From: Dyadobacter beijingensis DSM 21582 | GTDB taxonomy: Bacteria; Bacteroidota; Bacteroidia; Cytophagales; Spirosomataceae | Reading direction: 5' to 3' | Length of the DNA stretch: 64,000 nt | NCBI RefSeq assembly: GCF_000382205.1 | Contig: NZ_KB907786.1 | Span: 868,001-932,000 of the forward strand | In this document: piece by piece, positions 56,700-64,000 of the stretch | Position numbering within the stretch: the first letter of the stretch is position 1 | How the letters are laid out: the number at the start of each line of letters is the position of its first letter | Translations under genes and position numbers: made by a program | The notes under the pieces: generated by a model | Told to the model about the DNA's origin: nothing | Databases searched by the model: none | What the model saw: only the letters and a program-made list of their open reading frames with translations

Positions 56700-58736
56700 A
56701 TGGAAGCATTCCGCTATTTCAACCGGGATATCAGCTGGCTCACCTTCAATGAAAGGGTGCTGGGGGAGGCTGCCAACGAGGCCGTGCCGCTGATGGAACG
56801 GATCCGGTTTTTGTCGATCTATTCTTCGAACCTCGACGAATTTTACCGCGTACGGATGCCGTACCTGCAAAAAAATGCCATGCGGGATACCGCCGGCAAT
56901 GCCTACCTCGAAGCCGAGGCGATGATAAACCGGCAGCTGGAAGCATTTGGTGCTATTTTGTCCAAATCCATCATCCCCGCATTAGCGCAGCTGGGGATTC
57001 ATTTTTCCTATAAAGAAGAAATTTCAGCGCAGATCGCCGCGTTCGCGAAACGCTACTTTTATACCCAGATAGCAGGTTTTATCCAGCACGTTTACCTGAA
57101 CGACAAAACCTCATTTTTCCCCGAAAACAATCAAATTTACATTGTCGTCATCCTGCAACTGCCGCATGACCGCGAAAAAATCGCGCTCGTGAACATCCCG
57201 GTGCCGCAGCTCGACCGCTTCGTGAAAATCAGGCAGTCCGACGGCGAATACATTCTGTTTCTGGAAGACCTGATCCGCTGCAACCTGGATGTCATATTCC
57301 CGGATGCCGTCGATATCAAAGCATTCAATATCAAAGTCACCCGCGACGCCGAGCTGGACCTGCTCGACGAGGACGGCGAGGACATGGCCGAGCAGGTGGA
57401 AAAGCAGCTGAGCAAGCGGGATTTCGGCCTTGCTACGAGGCTGCTGTATGAGCCCGGCCTGTCGCTGCGGCATTTGCAATACATTGTGAATGTGTTCGAC
57501 CTGAAAAAAGCATCGCTCGTGGGAGGCGGACGTTACCATAACCTGAAAGACCTTTCGTCGCTCCCCGTGGCATCGCCGGCGATTTCCTACCCGCCGTGGC
57601 CCGCTGCGCAGCATCTGGAAGGCTTCGAAGAGCCGGAGACGCTGTTTGAGGCGCTTACCCGCCGGGATCTGATGGTGCACGCGCCGTACCAGACCTACGA
57701 TACCATTCTGCGGTTTTTCAACGAAGCGGCGATTGATCGCTCTGTGCAGGAGATTTACACGACCATGTACCGCGTCGCGCACGATTCGAAAATCGCACAT
57801 GCATTGATCTCCGCCGCTAAAAACGGCAAGAAAGTAACAGTACTCGTGGAGCTCAAAGCGCGGTTCGACGAGGCGAATAATATCCGCTGGGCCAAAAAAA
57901 TGAAAGCCGCAGGCGTGAAAATCATCCATAGCGTGAATGCATTGAAAGTGCATGCCAAGCTGGCGCTGGTCAAACGCAAACATGAAACGCATTCCTACCT
58001 GGGCCTGCTCGCGACGGGTAACCTCAACGAAGGCACCGCGCGTTTTTATACGGACCATATTCTGCTCACGGCCCACCCGTTCATGTTGAAGGAAACGGAA
58101 ATGCTCTTCGGTTTTTTGAGCAAGAAGAAGAAACCCGAGAAGATCGACGCCATGCGTTTCGAGCATTTGCTGGTGGCGCAGTTTAACCTGCAAAACCGGT
58201 TTATCGAGCTGATAGACAGGGAGATTGACAATGCCGGAAACGGCTTGCCCGCAGGTATTACCATTAAACTCAACAACCTCGAAGAAGAGGTGCTGATCAA
58301 CAAACTGTACGAAGCGTCGAATGCGGGCATTACCGTGAACCTGATCGTGCGGAGCATTTGCCGGCTCGTACCGGGCGTTCCGGGGCAGAGCGAGAATATC
58401 CGCATCAAACGCATTGTGGACCGCTACCTCGAACACGGGCGCGTATTTGTATTCCATAACAACGGCCTGCCGGAAGTATTCATGGGCTCGGCCGATTGGA
58501 TGAACCGTAACATTTACCGGCGCATCGAGGTGTGTTTCCCGATTTACCACGAAGACCTGAAAAAGCAGCTTATCGACATCCTCGCATTGCAATGGGAAGA
58601 TTCCGTGCAGGCCGTATGGATCGACGATCACCTGCATAATGTGCCCGTAACCAACCTGCCCGGGGGCGTGCGCTCGCAGGAGGCCATTTACCAATACCTG
58701 ACCGGGGCTGTCGAGCAGTTTAAAAAAGCATTTTAA
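56700..58736 (+). CDS. ppk1: Polyphosphate kinase 1
   Basis: Protein of 678 residues, near-full length for PPK1. N-domain YFNRDISWLTFNERVLGEA and SSNLDEFYRVRM; the catalytic histidine is in VHAKLALVKRK, and the second phospholipase-D-like motif carries GSADWMNRNIYRRIEV. It polymerises the gamma-phosphate of ATP into polyphosphate, reversibly, at the membrane. It lies 10 bp after the HD-DUF5706 gene and overlaps the next start (TAATG), so it is in the middle of an operon. Confidence 0.96.
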   Translation: MEAFRYFNRDISWLTFNERVLGEAANEAVPLMERIRFLSIYSSNLDEFYRVRMPYLQKNAMRDTAGNAYLEAEAMINRQLEAFGAILSKSIIPALAQLGIHFSYKEEISAQIAAFAKRYFYTQIAGFIQHVYLNDKTSFFPENNQIYIVVILQLPHDREKIALVNIPVPQLDRFVKIRQSDGEYILFLEDLIRCNLDVIFPDAVDIKAFNIKVTRDAELDLLDEDGEDMAEQVEKQLSKRDFGLATRLLYEPGLSLRHLQYIVNVFDLKKASLVGGGRYHNLKDLSSLPVASPAISYPPWPAAQHLEGFEEPETLFEALTRRDLMVHAPYQTYDTILRFFNEAAIDRSVQEIYTTMYRVAHDSKIAHALISAAKNGKKVTVLVELKARFDEANNIRWAKKMKAAGVKIIHSVNALKVHAKLALVKRKHETHSYLGLLATGNLNEGTARFYTDHILLTAHPFMLKETEMLFGFLSKKKKPEKIDAMRFEHLLVAQFNLQNRFIELIDREIDNAGNGLPAGITIKLNNLEEEVLINKLYEASNAGITVNLIVRSICRLVPGVPGQSENIRIKRIVDRYLEHGRVFVFHNNGLPEVFMGSADWMNRNIYRRIEVCFPIYHEDLKKQLIDILALQWEDSVQAVWIDDHLHNVPVTNLPGGVRSQEAIYQYLTGAVEQFKKAF

Positions 58737-59608
58737 TGAAAAACCAATATACACGGATCGGGACGGTGATGTCCTGGTTGCTAGCGGGTTTGCTGATATT
58801 CGGCTGCAACTCCACGCAGAAGGAGGCGGAGCTTTTCCGCGGGTACGATCTCAACAAGCCGGAGAAGTTCAACCTGCCCGAAAGCCTGTTCGAAGTGTCG
58901 GGCATCACATTCGACAAGGGCCGGAACGATACCATTTACGCCATTCAGGATGAGGACGGCAAACTATTCAGGCTGGCGTGGGATGTCCCCAAGCAGCTGC
59001 ATACCAAGTTTGCGAAGAAAGGGGATTACGAAGACCTGGCCATCGTGCGCGATCGCGCGTATGTGCTGAAAAGTAATGGTACCATTTTCACATTCCCGAT
59101 GTCGGAAGTGTACTATGAGGAGCCGCAGGGGATTTCCGAAATGAAAGGCCTTTTACCCAAAGGAGAATACGAAGGAATGTATGGCGACGAGACGACCGGC
59201 GAACTGTTTGTGATCTGCAAAAACTGTGCGGGCGACAATTCGAAAAACAGCGTGTCGGGCTATGTGCTGAAAGCCGGGCCGGATTCGGTGATCACGCAAA
59301 CGGGTGGTTTTGCGATCAATGTCGATCAGATCAAGGCGATTACGGGCAAGGTAGCGCGCGGTTTCAGGCCGTCGGGCATTGCCAAAAATCCTGTGACGAG
59401 GGAGTGGTACATTATCTCGGCGGTAAACCAGATGGTGGTGGTGGTGGACCAGCAGTGGAATGTGAAAGACGCGCATCACCTGAACGGCAACATGTTCATC
59501 CAGCCGGAGGGCGTCGCTTTCGACAAGGCGGGCAACCTTTATATTTCCAACGAGGGCGACGACCTTTTCAGCGGGAATGTGCTCAAATTCAGAAAATCCG
59601 GCCGCTAG
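58736..59608 (+). CDS. SdiA-regulated domain lipoprotein
   Basis: Protein of 290 residues. The lipobox is LLIFGC-NS near residue 22. The body is a beta-propeller-like SdiA-regulated domain: SLFEVSGITFDKGRNDTIYA, GDYEDLAIV, LPKGEYEGMYGDETTGELF and FIQPEGVAFDKAGNLYISNEG. The family is thought to form a periplasmic propeller; a substrate is not known. The start overlaps the ppk1 stop, which suggests a shared transcript. Confidence 0.82.
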   Translation: MKNQYTRIGTVMSWLLAGLLIFGCNSTQKEAELFRGYDLNKPEKFNLPESLFEVSGITFDKGRNDTIYAIQDEDGKLFRLAWDVPKQLHTKFAKKGDYEDLAIVRDRAYVLKSNGTIFTFPMSEVYYEEPQGISEMKGLLPKGEYEGMYGDETTGELFVICKNCAGDNSKNSVSGYVLKAGPDSVITQTGGFAINVDQIKAITGKVARGFRPSGIAKNPVTREWYIISAVNQMVVVVDQQWNVKDAHHLNGNMFIQPEGVAFDKAGNLYISNEGDDLFSGNVLKFRKSGR

Positions 59609-59625
59609 GCCATTCATGACATCCT

Positions 59626-62600
59626 ATGAATAAATATTTACTCCGTTTACTCGCATTGGGAACAGTTTTGGCAGGCATATCCTCCTGCGCAAGCTACAAA
59701 ACCCGCTTCTCCAAAGAAGGTGCGCAATGGCAGTCGGCCTCGCCCGACCCGGCCCTGGAACTGAAACATACGATGTACCTCATCGGCGATGCGGGCAATG
59801 ACGCCCCCGAAAACCGCGCCCCTGTTTTGGAATACCTCAAAACGAAACTGGCGACCGAGCCGGCCAACAGCTCGGCATTGTTTTTGGGCGATAACATTTA
59901 CGAATACGGCATGCCGCCGTCGGAGGACTCCGCCGCCCGCAAGGTAGCGGAGTTCCGCATCGGCTCGCAGCTGGAAACGCTGGAAAATTTCAAAGGCAGG
60001 CCCATTTTCATACCCGGTAACCACGATTGGCGCGGCTGGGGCGTGAAAGGTTTGAAAAGACAGGAGAAATACATTCAGAAACACATCAACGAAAGCCGCG
60101 GGAAGAAAGATAAGGACGATTACGAAGACTATTTCCTCCCGCTGAACGGTTGCTCCGGCCCCGAGGTGGTGGAACTGAACGACAATGTCGTGATCATCAT
60201 CGCCGACTCGCAATGGTGGCTCACCGACTGGGACCGCGACGAGAAGATCAACGACGGCTGCGAGATCCGTAACCGCGAGCAGTTCCGGTTTGTGTGGGAA
60301 AATGTGGTCCGTAAATACCGCAGCAAAAACGTCGTGATCGCCATGCACCATCCGCCGTACACCTACGGGCCGCATGGCGGGCGCTTCACCATCAAGCAGC
60401 ATATTTTCCCTTTGACCGAGCTTAATCCGAACCTGTACATCCCGCTTCCCGTGCTGGGGAGCCTGAGCGCACTTTTCCGCGGGACGATCGGCTCGCGGCA
60501 GGATGCGGCCAACAAGCATTACAAGGATCTGCGCACGGCCGTACTCGCGGGGGCGCGGAAGAATGGCAAGTTCATTTTTGCGAGCGGGCATGAGCATGCA
60601 TTGCAATTCATCGAAAACGACGGCCAGGAGTTCATCGTGAGCGGAAGCGGCTCGAAAACCAGTCCGGTAAGCCTGGGTAAGGGCTCATTGTTCTCTTCTT
60701 CCAAACTGGGCTTCTCGACGCTGAGCTTTTACGCCGGCGGCGAAACCTGGGCGAAATTCTGGGAAGTAACACCCGACGGCAAAGATGCAAAACTGGTCTT
60801 TCAGCACAAGGTCAAAGGCCGGCAGCAGGTAGCAGCGCCCGATTCAGCTGCGGCATTCACCGAATACAGCCAGCACGCCGATTCGACAACGAAATTCGTG
60901 ACCAGCAACGAGGTGAAACCGATCGGCAAATTTCATAAGGCCATGCTCGGCGAGCATTACCGCCCGCTTTACCTGGAACAATATCGGTTCCCGGTGCTCG
61001 ACATGGCGACCTATAAAGGCGGCGTTGTGGCTACCAAGCAGGGTGGGGGCAACCAGACCAACTCGCTCCGCCTGCGCGACAACGAGGGCAGGGAGTATGC
61101 CATGCGCGGGCTGACCAAAGATGTAAGCCGCTTCCTGCCGTTTCCGTTCAACCAGATGGTGGCAGCAAAGTACCTCGTAGAGGATAACTTCCTGTCGACC
61201 AATCCGTTCGCGCCGCTGAATATGCCGGCACTCGCGGGGGCGATCAATGTGTACCACACCAATCCAAGAATGTACTACGTACCGGCGCAGCCTGCATTAG
61301 GCAGTTTCAACAACGTATTCGGCGGTACGATGAACCTCGTGGAAGAGCGGGCAGACGGCAAACGCTGGAAAAACGCCGACTTTTTCGGTAATCCCGACAA
61401 GATCGTGAGCACGCCCGACCTCGTGGAAGCATTATTGGAAAGCAGTAAAAACAAGGTGGACGAGCCGTGGGCGATCCGCACGCGCCTGCTCGACTTCATC
61501 ATCGGCGACTGGGACCGCCACGACGATCAGTGGGCATGGGCATCCATCAAACAGAAAGACGGAACCATTCTCTACCGCCCTATTCCCCGCGACCGCGACC
61601 AGGCATTTTCGCGCTATGACGGCTTTTTGACGAACATTGCACGGCTTACGCTGCCATTCTTGCGACAGCTGCAAACCTACGGCCCTGAAATCCAGAGCAT
61701 GAAATGGACGACATGGAGCGCCCGCCATTTCGACCGGTCTTTCCTGAACGAACTGAGCTGGGAGCAATGGGAGGAGCAGGTGAAATTTATCCAGAAAAAC
61801 CTGACCGACGAAGCCATTGCAGCGTCGTTCAACGACTGGCCGGCCAAGGCGCGCGAGATAGCCTCCCCGAAAATGATCGAAGGCCTGAAAGCCCGGCGCG
61901 CAGATTTGTTGAAAATTGCACGTGCGCATTATGAATTCGTGAGCCAGTCGGTGAATGTGATCGGGACGGAAGAAGAAGAACGCTTCCTGATCGAAAGGAT
62001 CGACGACGCGCATACCCGCGTGACCGTGTACGAGACGGGTAAGGAAGGTCGTATCAAGCACCAGAACTACCAGCGCGTGTTCGAAAATGCCGTGACGCAT
62101 GCCATTAATGTATATGGCAATGGCGACAAGGACGAGTTTATCGTGAAGGGCGATGTGCACAAGGGCATTAAGCTGCGGCTGATCGGTGGGCTGGGCAAGG
62201 ACTTATTTGCCGACAGCGCCCGTGTGAGCGGCGGCGGCAAAAAGACGCTCGTGTATGACGATTTGAAAAACAATACCCTCGTTGCGGGCCCCGACACCAA
62301 AGACAAGCGCACGAGCCTCTACCGCTTCAACGTGTACGACCGCCGGAGCGGCGACAGCAACTATGACATTGCGCTACCGATCCCGATCCTGGGTGCGAAC
62401 CCGGACGACGGTTTCTTCCTGGGCGGCGCGGTCAACATCACGAAATATGGTTTCAAAAAAGAACCCTACGCTTCGGTACAGACGATCGGCGGCAGCTTTG
62501 CGGCTAAAACACAGGGTTTCAAAGTAAATTATACCGGCGATTTTATCAATGCATTCAAAAAATTCGATTTCTACCTGGATACCTATTACCGCGGGCCGAG

Positions 62601-63417
62601 GTATGCTTTCAACTACGCCGGGCTGGGTAACGAAACCGGGCGGCCTGTGCAGAATCCGGATTTCTACCGGGTCCGGCAGAGCGCATTTTATGTGAATCCG
62701 GCCATTAAAAAGCGTTTTGCGGGCGTCAACGGCTTTGTCACATTAGGTCCCGTATTCGAGGTGAACGACATTCAGGCAACGGGCGGCAGGTTCATCACCA
62801 GTACCGAAAACGGCTTGCCCGAAGATATTTTCAAAACCAAATATTACAGCGGCGCGAAGTTTACCTTCAATTTCAGCAGCATCGACAACATTTTCTCGCC
62901 GCATACCGGCATTCGTTTCAATGCTGCCCTGAACTGGACATCCGACCTGAAAAGCGACGATAATTTCACGGGCCTGCGGGCACAATTCGCCTACTATGCC
63001 TCACTCGATCAAAAGGAAAGACTTATCCTGGCCACGCAGGTGGGCACCGGCCTGAACTTCGGGGAGGGGTACCAGTTTTTCCAAAGACCGCAAATCGGCG
63101 GGAAACTCGGCTTGCGCGGCTACCGCACGGAGCGTTTTTACGGAAAAAGCTCTTTCTGGCACGATACCGACCTGCGCCTGAAACTAGGCAGCAGCTATAA
63201 CCCGGTACTACCCCTCACTTTCGGTATTTTCGGCGGATTTGACTACGGTCGCGTATGGCTCGAAAACGAGTCGTCGGACCAGTGGCATTATGATTACGGC
63301 GGCGGCATCTGGCTTTCGCCGGTCGACGCCCTGACCATTGCAGCCGGCGCGTTCATTCCCAAAGAAAAGAAAGAAGAGAAGCCGCGGATCGCGATCCAGC
63401 TCGGATTCTGGTTTTAG
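59626..63417 (+). CDS. Giant lipoprotein: metallophosphoesterase + kinase-like domain + outer-membrane barrel
   Basis: Protein of 1263 residues. The lipobox is GISSC near residue 21. Residues about 48-330 are a metallophosphoesterase: LIGDAGND, FLGDNIYEYG, IPGNHDW, AMHHPPY and GHEHALQF. Residues about 455-700 contain KQGGGNQTNSLRLR, EYAMRGLTKD, IIGDWDRHDDQW and PRDRDQAFS, resembling HipA/Fam20C/CotH-type kinase loops. Residues about 890-1263 form a BamA-like beta-barrel (LGLRGYRTERFYGKSS, ending QLGFWF). A phosphatase and possible kinase exposed at the outer membrane is unusual. It ends the ppk1 run. Confidence 0.78.
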   Translation: MNKYLLRLLALGTVLAGISSCASYKTRFSKEGAQWQSASPDPALELKHTMYLIGDAGNDAPENRAPVLEYLKTKLATEPANSSALFLGDNIYEYGMPPSEDSAARKVAEFRIGSQLETLENFKGRPIFIPGNHDWRGWGVKGLKRQEKYIQKHINESRGKKDKDDYEDYFLPLNGCSGPEVVELNDNVVIIIADSQWWLTDWDRDEKINDGCEIRNREQFRFVWENVVRKYRSKNVVIAMHHPPYTYGPHGGRFTIKQHIFPLTELNPNLYIPLPVLGSLSALFRGTIGSRQDAANKHYKDLRTAVLAGARKNGKFIFASGHEHALQFIENDGQEFIVSGSGSKTSPVSLGKGSLFSSSKLGFSTLSFYAGGETWAKFWEVTPDGKDAKLVFQHKVKGRQQVAAPDSAAAFTEYSQHADSTTKFVTSNEVKPIGKFHKAMLGEHYRPLYLEQYRFPVLDMATYKGGVVATKQGGGNQTNSLRLRDNEGREYAMRGLTKDVSRFLPFPFNQMVAAKYLVEDNFLSTNPFAPLNMPALAGAINVYHTNPRMYYVPAQPALGSFNNVFGGTMNLVEERADGKRWKNADFFGNPDKIVSTPDLVEALLESSKNKVDEPWAIRTRLLDFIIGDWDRHDDQWAWASIKQKDGTILYRPIPRDRDQAFSRYDGFLTNIARLTLPFLRQLQTYGPEIQSMKWTTWSARHFDRSFLNELSWEQWEEQVKFIQKNLTDEAIAASFNDWPAKAREIASPKMIEGLKARRADLLKIARAHYEFVSQSVNVIGTEEEERFLIERIDDAHTRVTVYETGKEGRIKHQNYQRVFENAVTHAINVYGNGDKDEFIVKGDVHKGIKLRLIGGLGKDLFADSARVSGGGKKTLVYDDLKNNTLVAGPDTKDKRTSLYRFNVYDRRSGDSNYDIALPIPILGANPDDGFFLGGAVNITKYGFKKEPYASVQTIGGSFAAKTQGFKVNYTGDFINAFKKFDFYLDTYYRGPRYAFNYAGLGNETGRPVQNPDFYRVRQSAFYVNPAIKKRFAGVNGFVTLGPVFEVNDIQATGGRFITSTENGLPEDIFKTKYYSGAKFTFNFSSIDNIFSPHTGIRFNAALNWTSDLKSDDNFTGLRAQFAYYASLDQKERLILATQVGTGLNFGEGYQFFQRPQIGGKLGLRGYRTERFYGKSSFWHDTDLRLKLGSSYNPVLPLTFGIFGGFDYGRVWLENESSDQWHYDYGGGIWLSPVDALTIAAGAFIPKEKKEEKPRIAIQLGFWF

Positions 63418-63430
63418 GTGGACCAAACCC

Positions 63431-63925
63431 TTATTTTTTCTCCAAAACGCTGAGGTTACCGCTCCCTTCGAGGTAGCAGGCCTTCACATTGCGGATATCT
63501 TCTACCCCTTTTTCGCGCAGATAAGCCATCAGGTCGGCTTCGGAAATGAATTCCCTGCGCATATTACGTTGCTGGAACTCCCCGTCGACGATGAGTAGTT
63601 TCGGGTCAGCCTGGAAAAACCGCCAGAGCGAGGCGGACTTGTAACCCATCCAGTCGATGGCCACGTCCCAGAATACCAGCGTCGCGATGAGGAGGATGCC
63701 TTCGGTGATGCTGTTGTACTGGCCGGCCATGGCGTTTTGGGCAGCGTCGCCGATGAGGATAATGAGCAGGATATCGCTCACGCTGAACTGGCCGGTGCCG
63801 CGGCGGAAGAACCGGAGCAATAGGAATATGGTCCAGTAGGTGACGGTCCCGCGGATAAAGATTTCCAATACAGATGTGGTTGGAACCCACATTTCATGCC
63901 AGTTGAGGCCAATAAGCTTTTCCAT
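63431..63925 (-). CDS. DUF421 (YetF-like) membrane protein
   Basis: Protein of 164 residues. Three hydrophobic helices (about 22-95) are followed by the soluble DUF421 part: PKLLIVDGEFQQRNMRREFI, SEADLMAYLREKGVEDI and NVKACYLEGSGNLSVLEK. In Bacillus, YetF-type proteins matter in membrane or spore function. The start MEKLIGLNWHEMWV is reasonable. Convergent with the previous gene, 13 bp apart; about 75 bp of empty sequence remain to the window edge. Confidence 0.85.
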   Translation of the reverse strand: MEKLIGLNWHEMWVPTTSVLEIFIRGTVTYWTIFLLLRFFRRGTGQFSVSDILLIILIGDAAQNAMAGQYNSITEGILLIATLVFWDVAIDWMGYKSASLWRFFQADPKLLIVDGEFQQRNMRREFISEADLMAYLREKGVEDIRNVKACYLEGSGNLSVLEKK

Positions 63926-64000
63926 TGTATGCTGCCGGGATTGTTTGATTGTTAGTGAAAAATAGCATTAATTAGCGATTTACAAGGCACCTACACCCGC

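Noticed and set aside
57111..58754. 547-codon frame opposite ppk1
   Set aside because: Antisense shadow; ppk1 on the plus strand is unmistakable.

Overview
The window looks like chromosomal DNA of a Bacteroidota bacterium of the Cytophagia, most likely Dyadobacter or a close relative (inference). Supporting signs are DUF2279, DUF4403, DUF5686 and DUF4833 proteins, an S16 with a long acidic tail, TAnnTTTG promoter boxes, a lack of strong Shine-Dalgarno sites, a serine palmitoyltransferase of the Bacteroides/Sphingobacterium type, and moderately high GC. Most of it is core genome. I see no phage, IS element, CRISPR array, tRNA or rRNA.

Region 1 (1-18.4 kb): a truncated exported protein, DUF2279, Smr-domain and DUF4403 genes, the RNase P RNA (rnpB), an OmpA-type porin, the rpsP-rimM-trmD cluster, a GNAT and an RluA-type pseudouridine synthase, a PLP enzyme, a CPA2 antiporter, an isolated sufB, hldD, a eukaryotic-type 6-pyruvoyl-tetrahydropterin synthase and lpxB.

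Region 2 (18.4-30.2 kb): accessory and metabolic genes. These are a frameshifted PIN-toxin remnant, a MarR-GNAT fusion with a palindromic operator candidate, a Uma2 protein, a secreted GATase-like protein, a Crp/Fnr regulator beside an alpha/beta hydrolase, a Tat-exported toroid-like protein, a polytopic membrane protein, an amidase, two small membrane proteins and ApbE.

Region 3 (30.2-36.8 kb): a TetR regulator followed by a tripartite RND efflux system (TolC, adaptor, pump). A striking intergenic array of TGAC/GTCA words at exact 10-bp spacing lies between the TolC and adaptor genes.

Region 4 (37.2-51.5 kb): a co-directional lipid cluster. The first three genes (serine palmitoyltransferase or a relative, an acyltransferase, an NAD-dependent reductase) overlap and fit bacterial ceramide synthesis. 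They are followed by a DUF5686 barrel, a nucleotidyltransferase, an ATP-grasp protein, a CDP-alcohol phosphotransferase, a flippase-like membrane protein, a HAD, a PfkB kinase, DUF4833, a fatty-acid 2-hydroxylase-like enzyme, a CmoA homologue and an isoprenylcysteine-methyltransferase-like protein. I read this as synthesis, headgroup addition, hydroxylation and transport of a phosphosphingolipid. The headgroup is unknown.

Region 5 (51.5-64 kb): NDH-2, then a tight run of a GAF/cyclase-like protein, an HD domain fused to a Pycsar-effector-like (DUF5706) membrane domain, polyphosphate kinase 1, an SdiA-regulated-type lipoprotein and a giant lipoprotein combining metallophosphoesterase, kinase-like and beta-barrel parts. 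A DUF421 protein closes the window. The GAF/cyclase-HD-DUF5706-PPK1 module and the headgroup part of the lipid cluster are the best candidates for an undescribed system.
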